Part shown: positions 47,218 through 59,453 of the stretch, one piece after another
Position numbering within the stretch: position 1 is the stretch's first letter
Layout of the letters: every line of letters begins with the position of its first letter
Origin: Homarus americanus
Taxonomy: Eukaryota > Arthropoda > Malacostraca > Decapoda > Nephropidae
Length of the DNA stretch: 64,000 nucleotides
Direction of reading: 5' to 3'
Assembly: GCF_018991925.1 (NCBI RefSeq)
Contig: NW_024748870.1
Coordinates: 5,008,373 to 5,072,372, forward strand
Position numbers and translations under genes: made by a program
The notes under the pieces: generated by a model
Seen by the model: only the letters and a program-made list of their open reading frames with translations
Told to the model about the DNA's origin: nothing
Databases searched by the model: none

Positions 47218-49110
47218 TCAAGCAAGTTCTCCATATCCACCTTTAATAAACTCCTTTGTCCCACAGTGAACTCTCTCTCTCTTATCACTGTTTCCCTTCC
47301 TCTAGCCTATCTTCCATCTCCCAGCGAACCCTCCTTCTCTGTTAGTCAACCTGCCAACTCCTAGTCATCCCCCCCTCTTTTCACCGACCATCCATCCCTT
47401 AGTCAACTTTCCCTTTACCTTCCAACCAACCATCCATCCATCTCTAAGTCAACCGTGCCCCCATATCAACCACCCTTTCCATCTCATAGTTAACTCTTCA
47501 TTTTTTTTTCTTTCCTACTAACCATCCATCTTCTATTTCCTTAATCTTCTCCTCTCTCTATTTCTTCCTTTCCATTCCTTTCTCATTTATCCTCCTCCTT
47601 CTTTGTGTCTTTTAATTCATACCATAAATTAAATTAAATTGTTTACATTATTCTTATTTTCTCCTTCCTTTTTTTTTTTTACATTCACCTGCATCATTAT
47701 TATCCTCCTTGATTTCATCTCCCAATTCTTCCTTCATTTTTCTGTCTCAACTTTCACGTTTTTCTCTTTCTCTTGATTCGCACACCCTCCCCCCTTTCCA
47801 TCTCCAATTTCCTTCCATTTACTCATTCATCTTCCCCTGACCTTTATCCAATATTATATGTCACTATGCATCCTCCTCTCCTTTCCTTTTGCCCCATTCC
47901 CCCTTCCCTTCCACTTTTATTATTTCCTCCCTTGCCCCATCCCTAATCCCCATTCCTTCATTCATACTTCCTTCCCTGCCACCCCTTCCATAATTTCTCT
48001 TCTTACTCCGCATACACACACTTTCCTGTCCTTTCCTCTCCTCTTTCCCTTTCTCTCTCTTTCTCTTTTTCTCTCTCTCTACACTTTATGGTTCTACACT
48101 CTCTTCCCTGCCGTTATCATCTTATTCTTTTCTTAACTTTATATTCCTATCTTCTTTTCTTTGCGTTTTCCATATGTATTTTTTTTGCATTTTCTCTTTT
48201 CTATATTCGTAACTCCTTCTTTTAGGATATTTATTTATTGTTATCCTTGGTTTTCTTTTCTCCTTATCTCTGTCATCGTCAACTTTTTGTTTTCCTTCTT
48301 TGTCCTAATTACATTTTTCCCTTTTCTTTATAATATCTTCATCGTAGTTATTTTTAGTATTTCCTAATATTTTCATTCTTCCATTTCTTTTTTTCTTATC
48401 ACTTTTTTGTTTTGTTTCTACTTTCATTTGTGTTTTTTCTTTGTACATTTTTTATTCGTTTTTATTTTTTTTCTCTCTCCCTCCTCAATAGTTCTATTTT
48501 TTTCAATTATTTTAATCTTCTTTCCTCTTCCACTTCTTCATCTTATTCTCTTGTTTATGTTTTTGTTTGTATTTTTTATGATTTTTCTTTCTCATCTTAA
48601 TTACCTTTTCAGTTCCCGTTTTTCGTCCCTTTATTTTCTTAAATTATTCTTTATTATTTTATATCTTCTGTTTTATTTTTCCTATTGCTAGTTTTGTCAA
48701 ATTTCTTTCTTTTCCTCTTTGTTTTTTTTATTTCCATATTTATTTTATACCTTCCATTTTTTTTTACATTTTCCATTTAATTTCCACTTTCAGTTTTCTT
48801 TTCCATTTCATCGTTGTTCTTCTTAACTTTCTTTTTTTTCTCGTTTGCAGCTTCTTCCTCCTTTGTTTTTTCTGAACCTCACTTCCCCTTATACATTCTG
48901 ATTGTATATTTTAATTAGTCTTTTTTCCACATATTCTTCCTCTTCATCTTGCACGTTTCTTACTTATATCTAATTTCCTTATTTTCATCTCTTGATTTCT
49001 TACTTTTTTATTTATTTGATCTTTATATCTGTATATAATTCAATTTTAATTTTTACTTATTTTTCATTTTATCTCTCCTAAAATATTTTTTTATGTATAT
49101 TATCTTTAAA
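47218..49110 (+). repeat. Long pyrimidine/T-rich strand-biased block
   Basis: About 1.9 kb with very little G on the plus strand: C/T-mixed to about 48100, then mainly T with C and A. It is the longest strand-asymmetric stretch in the window. Overlapping Phe/Leu/Ser frames of 60-94 codons inside it have hydrophobic low-complexity translations and are not genes. Confidence 0.8.
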
Positions 49111-50940
49111 AGATTTCATTATTTATTTCCCTTCACACTCTAATTCCATATTTCTAAACCAGTGAATTATCTGGATTCCTCATTGGCTCATTTCAGCTTT
49201 AAATTTCCGCGTGACCTTGTAATAACTGAAATACACAATTGTTCATTAATGCATTTATAAACATCAGCTGATTTACGTGACAACGACCTGGCCATCTGTA
49301 TACAAAACATGTGCTTGTGGACCTGTTATATCGAGCTTGTTTAAATTGCTATTATTCCTCTTTGGTTGAGATACATCAACTAGTGTATTCATGCTGGTTT
49401 CATTCTCTCGTTTGATTTTGTTCGTTTGATGCTGTTTATTGGTGTTAAAGAATCGATACATCTCCCTGATTAATAGGTTATCGTTATCATTATCGTTAGC
49501 CTTTGTTTTGGCGGTTCATTTGGTGAAATCATTCGCGTTTCTGTTAATGTTTTTGTTAAATATGAAATATATTCTTTATTTTTCCCATATATGGATAAAA
49601 TACACTATTGATTAGCCTTAGTGCATTATCTTTTTAACAATAAGCTATTTTATTCATGTTACATCCCAAGTTATTAATTTTCTTTGTCTCATACTGAGAT
49701 TTATTCCCTGAGTTCCCAGCACCCTCTCGAATATGTAACAAGAATGGTGTTGTGTAATTCTTGACCGTATGATTACCACTTAGTCTACATCGTTTCTGAA
49801 GTAAGAATTTAGTTCAGTTACTTATAAAAGGAAGGATGACCTTTAAACCTCTTCAGGATGAACACTAGCTTTAAGTAACTAGCTGTGAGTCGTAGTTGTT
49901 TGAGTAGCATAACAGTGATAAGATAATGGTGATACTAAATCGTAGTTACTGTTCTTATAAACCTGCATAATCCTATCACCACCAACTACACATTATATCA
50001 TTCCTGACAATCTCGATTACTAGCCGTGGTCACTTCTTCCTCGTCCTTCCTTCGGCATTCACCACCCTAAAGCTAACGCCACATTTACCCCCCACTCCCC
50101 CCACAGACCACCACCACTACCACCACACTACTGCCATAATATTGCTATACTTTTTACAATGCTACACCGCCACCACTACCACAACGCGCCACAGTTTTGG
50201 TTAATAATATTCCTTATAGAAGTGTTTGTAGCGTGTTGCCACCGCCCTGAGATATGATAATGTCGATAATGCCACAACCAGAACCTCTGTCCTTCTCCCC
50301 TCCTCCACGCTGTTTACATAATTTAACTTTATCCCCTGTTTATTTACCTCCCTGGATCTATCCGTTCTTGCATTCCACCACCTCTCCCTCCTTGCCTGTG
50401 TCGCCATTCGTTATCAGATATCATATTCTATACACTCACTTATTTTCGTTAATCGGGTTTGTATATAGGTATCTCTTATTTCGTTTATTATTACTAATTT
50501 CCTATATTCATATACTTTTCTACTATTTCTTGATAAACCTACAGTGTTTTTATTTCCCATCAAACTTTTACCAGATAAAGAAATTACAAAAATAAATAAT
50601 AAGTGAAAAATGAATTGTAATTAACGAATAAATACTTTGAGAGTGAGAGAGTTTCAGATTTAGCGAGTTTTATCACAGGCAGAGACGGATGTTGTGTCAC
50701 ATTACACGTGTGAAACATTTACCCTTCATGCTTACTTTTTTTTTTCCTCTCAGTTTTAATCTGCACATTCTATTCACCCGTGCAGTGCAATTTGTTTCCC
50801 ATTTATTTCCTTTCTTTAACCGTAATTCTTACTCCCATTCTCTGCTTCCTCTCTCCATTCTGGCGTACAACCTTACACAGCATTATAACTCTCTCCCTTC
50901 TTGTATTCTCTAACCGTTTAATCTTCGTTTCCTACTTTTT
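49111..50940. other. Unique DNA, no gene seen
   Basis: Normal AT-rich sequence with a CCACCACTACCACCAC patch at about 50105-50185. No recognised feature. Confidence 0.45.
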
Positions 50941-51037
50941 ATCTCTTTCCTCCCCCCCCCTGTCCGTTTTGCTTTTGAGACTTGCCCTCCTTCTCCTTGC
51001 CCCCTCCCTCCCTCCCTCCCTCCTCTCCTCCCTCCCT

Positions 51038-51109
<72 letters not shown>

Positions 51110-51396
51110 TTCGTATCACTTCTGCTTTCACTGACCATTGGGCTATGCCTCCGCTTTCCAAAGATTCCTCCTCTAGCCATTCTCCCACGCCTCCCCACCA
51201 CTCCCCTCTCCCCCCCATTCCTTCTATTTATTCCTCCTCCTTCTCCTCCTCTTCCTTCCTTCACCTCCCTCCCTCCCCAAACACCCTTCCTTCACCCTCC
51301 ATGCATTCCTTACACTCCCTGGTCTCTCTATTCTTTTACCTAACACCCTTCACACTCTGACTCGCCTCCTCATATTCTTGTTCAACATCCTTTCCA

Positions 51397-51437
<41 letters not shown>

Positions 51438-51745
51438 TCTCTCCCTTCACTTTACTCTTTTTCCATAGCCGTACCCTCTTCCTTGTCTCTCCCTTCCTCT
51501 TTCTCTCCCCTTCACATTCCTCTTTCTCTCCTTTGACCCTTGTTACATTTCTCTTCTCACTCTTTCCCTTAATCTCCATTTCCCTCTTTCCCAACGTCTT
51601 CTACTTTATTCGTCCTTTCTCTTGATCTTCTCTTATTGTCTCTTCTTGTTAGTTCTCCATTTTCATTTTTGTTTTACCCCTTGTGTCTCTATGTTTGTCT
51701 GTTTTCAGTTTGTCTGTCTGCCTGTCTGTCTCTCTCTTTAATCCT
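50941..51745 (+). repeat. Polypyrimidine region with (TCCC)n and (TC)n
   Basis: Contains TCCC units at 51003-51043 running into 32 perfect TC units (51043-51107), and a second TC run at 51399-51443. Frames on both strands (Ser/Leu/Pro or Arg/Glu) are low complexity. Confidence 0.88.
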
Positions 51746-51890
51746 ACGCGTCTTTTCCCCGTGTTACTATGTTTTTATTATTATTATCATTATTAGTTAT
51801 TTCTAGGTTAATCTGTCTCTTTGTGATCTTGTTATATTTGTATACTTTGAATGTTCTAGGCTTGTTGTCCCGGCGTCTGTATAATCGTTT

Positions 51891-52045
51891 GTCTGAGTGT
51901 TTTGGCGTCCATATCGGTGTCTCTATGAGCGTCTGGGTGTTTGAGTGTCTGGGTGTTTGAGTGTCTGGGTGTTTGTCTGAGTGTCTGGGTGTTTGTCTGA
52001 GTGTCTGGGTGTTTGGTTGTGTATTTGCTTGTCTGAGTGTCTGTA
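51891..52045 (+). repeat. 16/22-bp minisatellite
   Basis: Two interleaved unit types: GAGTGTCTGGGTGTTT (16 bp) and the same with an added GTCT (20-22 bp). About seven copies, the outer ones diverged. The minus strand reads Asp/Thr/Gln/His/Lys repeats. Confidence 0.88.
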
Positions 52046-52789
52046 AATTTGTCCAAGTTTGAGGCATATTGATGAGTCGATTCGGGTATGTTGATGAAAA
52101 TTTACACAAAGACAACAGATTCAGTCTGTACGTCTTTACTTTATGTCCAAAGTCAATCTCACAGCTGTAGGTCAGAGATTCAAACTTTGTCTAAAGCTTA
52201 AGTCTTATGTATCTACAGATATTGTTGTAAAGACTCAATAAAATCTAAATATAATGAATTACAAAAATACTAAATAAACAAATCATGTGTCAAAGATTAA
52301 TGATAATAGTTGAAGGTTAAATCTTTCATATGTATCATGTTTCCTATACGATGTTCACGACGCCAAGCTCAAGTACTGTGCCTGTTACTGAAGTCATGGT
52401 CATAGTAGATGAAGGTTAAAAGTTGATTAAGGCGAAGGAAGTGTTATGTAGCGAGATACTTTTGGTTATATTAGCTCTCAAAGTTATCATTATCTTTGTC
52501 GTTGTTATTGCTAAGGAGGCTGGTTTAGCAGTGCAAAGAGAGAGAGAAGGAGGGACGGAGAGAGAAAGAGGGAGGGAAGGAGAGAGAGACCTTGCATGAG
52601 TGCTTGTGTGTTTTTTACGTGTAAACTTATGTGTATAAACATGTGAGAACTTGTGTTTATTTATGTTTGTCTCATAATCTGAAAACATAATATGTCATCT
52701 TGGTGCCTGTGTAGTGTGGAGACCTAGAAGAAAGGTATAGGTTTTTGGGGGTATATTGGTCACAGGTGAAGTTGGCAGACTAGAGTCAG
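52046..52789. other. Unique AT-rich DNA with short GA tract
   Basis: GAGAGAGAAGGAGGGA-like words at 52538-52592. Otherwise featureless. Confidence 0.45.
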
Positions 52790-54600
52790 GACTCAGGTGA
52801 GGTGGTGGTAAATGTATCATATCCACCTTCCAATGACCACAAGGAAAATCAAAATCAAAGTTACAGAATAAAGTTAAAGTTTCTTGAGAAAATCACTCCG
52901 CAGTGCACTTAATACTGGCCAAGAAATAAACCAACATAGCAGGAGACTTGCCATAAGTCCAGGCCAACTCCTTCTGGGTGTGTAAAAAAAAATCCTATTA
53001 AAAAAGGGGAAGTTATTCTAATTAAACTTCATAAGTGGGCAGGTATGAGTGATCTTGACAGGTGAACTGGATGATAACCAACAGCACTAAACAAAAAAGA
53101 AAACTGCTCTCGACAAGTTAAGTTAACATGAAGATAAAAGGTGAATATCAGGTAATGTGTCAAAGGACAAAATATAATACAAAACTGGTCATAGTATTCT
53201 TTATATAATTTGAGCAAAAGGGATGTAGTTATGACCAAGGAGGAAATAGTCACAGTCATAGGTTAAAATGAAAGTTGTGTAGGAAAGTCCTCCCAAAATG
53301 TTTGTGTTATCATCTGTTGACAGAGGTAAAGGATAACGGAGTTTAAATTTTTTAGGTATTCCACCAAATCTGAAAAAAAAACGTTATGGTTTAACTGTGT
53401 TGGCATACAATAAGTTCTGGACTTTCGGGGGAGATAAAGGGCCAAAGGTCAAGGTCATGGTAATCAAAGGTTCAAAACTCCTTTTTTTTTCACTAGACCT
53501 GGAAGGAAGTACAGAATATCATAAGTATGGGACTATTACATAATAAACCTCGGCGAATTGCTCATCAAAATTCCCTTTGTCTATTTTCTCTCTAATGTCA
53601 CGTTCCTCGATAAAATGACATCAATATTAACAACATTGTATGAATGTAAAAAATCATATTTGCATGAAACACAAGTATCTGTGGAGATCCTTGGGGTGCC
53701 ACATGAGAAATTAACCTTTATATGTCAAATGTATATTGAGCTGTGACTTATGTTTTCTATTCCTCTGTTTCTTTATTTAACTACTCCAACTACTGAAAGA
53801 AATGTATTCAGGCTATTTAGATAAGTTTCCTGAGTGTCATGACTGGACACCATCTTATATTCATCTGGTATAGATCAGTTAAAGGTTACGATCAAGGTCA
53901 ATCCAAATGTCTAACCTCAAGCAGAGGCTAAAATAGCATTAAAAAATTCATCTGGATCACTAAAAATCTGTTCTGTGTGTGTCAACTTTATCCTTTGGTC
54001 ACGTTCATCATCAAGAGTGTCTGAAGTGTAGTTTAGGAAATTAAAGCTCAAGAAAGTCTTAATTCTACATCCGACCAAATCATTGGAATACAGAGAACTA
54101 CAGACTTCCTATTTGTGCCATTTATATTTTCACGGTCATACTCTTTCTCTTTCGAAGTGGAGAAGGAGCCACATAATATCGATCATAACTCAAAAACAGA
54201 GAGGTTCAGATTCTTCATATTTTGTGTCAAGAAAGTGTTTGATGAATCATCCTAGAATTTATAAAAACAAAAAAATTATAGGAGTCACCAATGAAGTTTA
54301 TGGGTTTAGTCAAGATCAGTCAGAGGTCAAGATTATTAGCTCATGCCACCTGTCTATTTCAAGCATATGATTCGACTTTCCATAAAAATACTTATTGGGA
54401 TCTTCTGGTGTATTTACAAAATCAATTGAGGATCTTTATTATGACACCAAAGTCCTCTTAATCAGTTCAAAGTTTTTAAAATTAGATTCTGCTCTTCCAA
54501 TGAATATTTTTTTCGGGATGGAGGAAACAGTTATCGTGATTGCTACAACTACCGTCTTGGGCCCTTTTATTATATGGTTGTTAAAATGCCTGTTAACTCT
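52790..54600. repeat. Diverged zone rich in AGGTCA/AGGTTA words
   Basis: Segments such as GCCAAAGGTCAAGGTCATGG (53441), GTTAAAGGTTACGATCAAGGTC (53878) and GTCAAGATCAGTCAGAGGTCAAG (54309) lie 430-440 bp apart, each in AT-rich sequence. This suggests, weakly, two or three very diverged copies of a repeat of about 430 bp. Plus-strand frames of 62-129 codons lie here without recognisable similarity. Confidence 0.3.
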
Positions 54601-54646
54601 CGAATGTGTATGTGTGTGTGTGTCTGTGTGTCTGTCTGTGTGTGTC

Positions 54647-55330
54647 GATAATACTGTTCTTATTACATATAGCGAAGAAACATTACAAAAACTGATAAAT
54701 ATTTTAATGAAACAAGGGATTAAAGGTAGAGCTGTGAAGACGGAAATAATGGTTAGTTGGTTCTTTATAAATACAAAACAATGATTAGACAAGAAGGAAC
54801 TTAAGCAGGTAAAACATTTTGTGTGTCTGGGAAGGAACATTAGTTGTGATGGAACGTGTGAAAAAAATATATTAAACCGAAATAGATCAAATAAAAAGAA
54901 TATTTAATGTTCACAGAGATATGTTGAAAAAGATATATTAATTACAGTTTGAGAAGAAGGCTGTTGAAATGCTACAATGTGTTGACAGTACTGATGTAAG
55001 GGTCAGAAGCATGATCACTTTCAGCTGACACCAGGATAAACGGAGCTTCTAATATGTGGTGCTACAGAAGTCTCATACAGATAAGTTATACTGATCGGAA
55101 AACAAATGAGGATACATTAAGATTGGCAAAAAAACTTGAGAAATACTAGAAGTTTAAGGTATAAGGAAAAAAAAATATTTTGGCCGTATAATTAGGGAAT
55201 AGTTAGGAAAATTTTAAGTTAGAAAAGCTAGGGAAATATACAGGCTAGGATAGACTAATGAAATAAAGAAGCTGCTAAAGAATTAATTGCTGTCGGAAAG
55301 GAATTTACTTTAGAGATAAACAACATCCAA
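54647..55330 (+). pseudogene. Relic of a non-LTR retrotransposon reverse transcriptase (3' part)
   Basis: What remains is the palm-to-thumb and C-terminal part of a LINE-type endonuclease/reverse transcriptase. In frame order: DNTVLITYSEETLQKL (54647 on) aligns with the catalytic ADDTVL block of such enzymes, with the second catalytic Asp replaced by Asn. VKTEIMV follows, as in the family's K-T-E-V-M segment, then a stop (54782), then QVKHFVCLGRNISCDGTCE, matching the conserved Y-LGS-I--DG-C-E block. After another stop (54905) the frame shifts to MWCYRSLIQISYTDRKTNED, matching the family's MW-YRRML-I-WTD--TNEE block, and after an A-run frameshift (about 55168-55176) KKYFGRIIRE matches K-RY-GH--R. 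At least five in-frame stops and two frame changes make it non-functional. The 5' side ends at a TG-rich tract. Family membership (RTE-like or a related clade) is inferred from memory of motifs. Confidence 0.85.
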
Positions 55331-57366
55331 TTAGACTAAAACAAAACTTTAACACATTTCTGACCCACCCTTGACCTTCATCCTACCTAACCATTGACCT
55401 GCTCTGCCAAAATTGACATATCAATCACTCTTTCCCTGATCAGTTACCCGAACACCAAGTTCCGTTGGAATCTATCCCCTTTTGGCGGTGTATTGACCAT
55501 GACATAATCTGTGTGGATTAAAAACAAACTCATAAACACACAGTTCAAAGTCCATTCATGGTTGTGACTCACACTACACAACTACTACTGAACTGGTCGC
55601 TACATGAGGTCAGTGGTCTCATAATATAATGCCTTTTACTTGAATAGACTAAAATTCTAAGATAGTTTATGTTACCGTACCAAGTCTAAATATAGGTATG
55701 ATGAGGGTTATTTAAAATATCATTGTCTTGTCATTATATGATGTTGTAAGCGCATTGATTGTTACCCAATATACTCTATCATCTTAATCCCACTTAGTTT
55801 TACCGTAATGTCTTAAGTGGCCATTATTCATTTATAATTCTAACCTCTTTTATAATGTTTTATACAGTGCAATCTGATACTCAGTGGTAGATGTACGTAA
55901 TTCTTGAAAATAAGCATTTGTTATCGTTCGTGGTATTATTAATATTAGTCGTATCATCATACACATAAGCCTCAGGTTGAAGTGGAAGTACTAAAAGCGA
56001 GCAGAGTCACTTAGCTGATCCCTGACCCGTCTACCAAGTGTTTGTGAAATCCTCCCTCCTGGACATAGTCAAAACCTTGGTCATCTGATCTGTACAAGCT
56101 TAGAAACTGGCATATACACACACACCCACTGGGAGACAAAGTCATAAACGAGAAGGAATTATAGTTTTCTTTCGACCTTTTGGAGTTTTTGGTATTTAAC
56201 ATCATATCGAGATCACTTCAACATTTTCCTCGTGGTTCCTCTATTCTGGAGAAAGAGAGTGAGTAATTCAAAGGCAGTATTAGAACAGGAGAACGGGAGA
56301 GACCAACAAGGTATAGTGGTAATCCTTCTCTTTCTTATACTACCAGTGATATAACCCTTCAGATGCTTACCGTTGTATATAGTATCATAGTTCATAAAAT
56401 TACAAAATATTAATGTGATTTAAATACATATGATCCCAGTGAAAATTATAATATTAATATAATACATACCGTATATAAGAACAAAATAGGATAACATTTA
56501 TCAGCAAGTGTTTTCTTCTCTAAGGTATATTCATGTAATCTATTGATGCCAAGATTATTGGGCAGCTGCGGAAACGAAATTGGGGGAATCATTATGTATA
56601 ATTGTTAATCTTAAGAAAGTTGGGAATTTATGAGTGTATGTTTATGAGAGCTATATCGGGGACAATGGGGAGTTGAACTTTATCTGCTGATTTTTTTCGG
56701 CGAGACACTGGGATGTTGATATAGATATAAAAGATGTTAGGACTCCTTCAGAGGGTTTTAAGGAGGTGTTAAAAATTGCGGTCATTTTCACTATATTCCC
56801 AGAGTTTATTGATCGTTGGATATTGAAGATTTTGTAATATTGGCTTTATTCCGTTTATTCAATACTTCAAACCTTCTTTACTTCATTCTCACTATTGCTT
56901 AATCTCTTTTACTTCTCAATCTTAGATCATGATTATAGTACATGTCAACTATTAAAAAAGTAAGAGAGATGCATCTTTCTTCTCATGTTAGTCTCTTCTA
57001 AAAATAAATTTGCAGACACTAATGAGGTTTTGTCAATATTTTCTTCGTCATTAAAATTCACATAAAGTATTTCGATTACTAAACAAAAATGTGGTTAAGG
57101 AAAGAAAGGAAACTATAATTGTTTACTTTTTTATACTAATTTTTAATTTTGTTTTATCTAGTATTTCTGATTATTTACATGTATTTTGATCGACCTTAAG
57201 TGTATGAGATATATCCGGATACGCCATTGCATTTCTATATTCAGGATTGTGTTTGCTTGTCTTTTGCTGTCCATCGGGAACTACCACATATTCACTGATC
57301 TGAGGGTTAGGTTACGTTACATCTTAGGGCCCACGAGCTGTCGGAATCTTATAGTCAACTCTGTAC
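55331..57366. other. Unique AT-rich DNA, no gene seen
   Basis: The first 170 bases carry TGACC words (CACCCTTGACCTTCATCC, CCATTGACCTGC), the inverted form of the AGGTCA words upstream of the retrotransposon relic. The 64-codon minus-strand frame at 56011-56205 is of mixed composition but unrecognised. Confidence 0.45.
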
Positions 57367-57429
57367 AGTAATAGTAGTAGTAGTAGTAGTATTAGTAATA
57401 GTAGTAGAAGTAGTAGTAGTAGTAGTAGT
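57367..57429 (+). repeat. (AGT)n microsatellite
   Basis: About twenty AGT units with AAT and AAG interruptions. Confidence 0.95.
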
Positions 57430-58959
57430 GTGTTACAGTGTGTTTCCCAGAGGCTGTTCCCGAGTACCGAGTCTTCTGAGGAAGTATCTGTTGTTTCAGC
57501 ATCCATCTTACATGGAAACTATCAAATGTAGACAATGCAGATCTGAATAATTCATGATCTCCCACAATCTGCTTCAGGCTTGTTTATTTTTACACTCACA
57601 GCTCCCCGGTCATTCTTGGTATTACACAATTATCAACAATTCTCACTTTACTCTCATATACCTCATGGAATCATTAGATTTATATATTCTATCTTTCGTT
57701 TTATGTTCATCAAACTATTCGTAATAATTCCCCAGGGTACAAGGAACACTGCAGACATATAGTGGAATTTGTTAATATTATCAATTTGAAGTAATAATTA
57801 AGGCATTATATAAGGTAAAAAAAATCAGGGTTTGGTTAGCGAGTTTCGTGTATCATCTCTATCGTCTTGCTACGTTAAAAAAAATGTGTTTACAGTGTAC
57901 CAATCAATGACAGTGAATAAGTTTGACATTAACATTAACTGTTTTCTGAGTTGTGAAATTCCCCTTCTTAAATAAAACTCTAATCACCAGAAAACCCGGA
58001 AATAATAAACACCTTCACGGCTTTATTCTTAGAGACTTCGGTTTGAGTTACGCTTCTCTTTTACCACATTTAAAATAAAAGTTTCTGAGGAAAAGTCTCA
58101 TTACTCTTACCAAACCCTTATGATTAATCAGCCTCTGCAAGGATTTAACTAATGAAACTCGGTAAGCATCAAACCTGAACTTTCGTTCAAAATTGTTTAA
58201 AAATTCAAATGTGTACAGAATAGGGTAAAGTATTCAGGACGTAAAATTCTGCATCATGAACTAAGATCTTATCTACATCATATGTTAAAGAAGTGTGAAC
58301 AATGAAATTGACATTGTCTGCCAGTGTGAGTCACATTAACCTCTAGAAGCAATTTGAGCTTTTGCATTATTTACAATTTTCTTGCCTTCATATGCATCTG
58401 ATAATTGCATTTATATATAGACTTCAATATGTGTTTAACGATCAATAGAATGTTGACATCATTATTAGATATGATATAAAGTGATAATTGCCATAAAAAA
58501 AAAATGTTCAGTTTGGGTTGATGAGAAATATGAACCAATATTGGCCCTGTGTTAATTTTTGCTTTTATTACTGTGTGCTGGAAGAAAAGTGGAAGGGCAG
58601 GCATAACCTACATCCAGAGAAGTGGCGTAAAGGATTTTCGTAAAAGCCCTTTCAGCTTTCCCCAGGGATTTACTTGGTAAGTCGAGACTGATAACAATAA
58701 TCACACAATAATCCTTGGCTTCATTATGCGCCAAAGACCTGCAAAGAGGAGGTCATATATCGCGTTTCCCTGTCATCAAAGAGGCCAGTACTTAACATAA
58801 ACACCTCGATTTGAGCGAATAAATATAATGTAGAAAACGTTAGCCTATTTTTCTTTAATTTTTTTATTGACCATAGTCTTATTAACTTTATTAGCTCTCA
58901 TGATATATCAGAAGTTTGAATTAAAGTACTGTATTCAGTAACGTTTCTACTTCTTACAG

Positions 58960-58963
<4 letters not shown>
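57430..58963. other. Unique AT-rich DNA, no supported gene
   Basis: The minus-strand frame at 58552-58734 (60 codons) and the plus strand around 58575-58680 are of normal complexity. The plus strand has TTG|GTAAGT at about 58678, a good splice-donor word, but no recognisable protein on either strand. Confidence 0.4.

Positions 58964-59041
<78 letters not shown>
58964..59041 (+). repeat. (TA)n microsatellite
   Basis: About 39 TA units, fully self-complementary and able to extrude as a cruciform. Confidence 0.98.
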
Positions 59042-59042
<1 letters not shown>

Positions 59043-59150
59043 CATGTAAATACAATGAAAACGTGGATAAGATAAATCTTGTAAATCACTGTAGGTGCAA
59101 GGTATATATATATATGCAAGTAAATCACGTGATGTATATGCTGCAAGATG

Positions 59151-59182
59151 TCAGGGGTGAGTACAGACTGTACTCACCCTGA
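59151..59182 (+). other. Strong inverted repeat (hairpin)
   Basis: GGGTGAGTACA (59155-59165) and TGTACTCACCC (59169-59179) are perfect complements around a three-base loop GAC. Allowing one bulged G, the stem extends to TCAGGG/CCCTGA (14 bp). It sits between two TA runs. Confidence 0.85.
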
Positions 59183-59189
59183 AGATGAA

Positions 59190-59191
<2 letters not shown>

Positions 59192-59249
<58 letters not shown>
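59192..59249 (+). repeat. (TA)n microsatellite
   Basis: About 29 TA units just 10 bp behind the hairpin. Confidence 0.98.
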
Positions 59250-59255
<6 letters not shown>

Positions 59256-59453
59256 GTATATATGGATACAACTGTCCTCCGAAAATAATTTTCCAGGTAG
59301 CGCCAATAATTCCTTTACGAGAGGAAACAGTAACACACTCAGCTCGTTGTCTTGTGTAATACACGACGCCTAAAGGTTAAATACATTTAGATATATTTAA
59401 CAGAGAACATACAGAGACCTTCTAGTATAATTATAGCTTTTTGTTAACAAAGA

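Noticed and set aside
56011..56205. 64-codon minus-strand frame of normal composition
   Set aside because: No family recognised and nothing in the neighbourhood supports a gene.
58371..58734. Possible exon near a GTAAGT donor
   Set aside because: No known protein on either strand, the frames are about 60 codons, and splice-donor words are frequent by chance.
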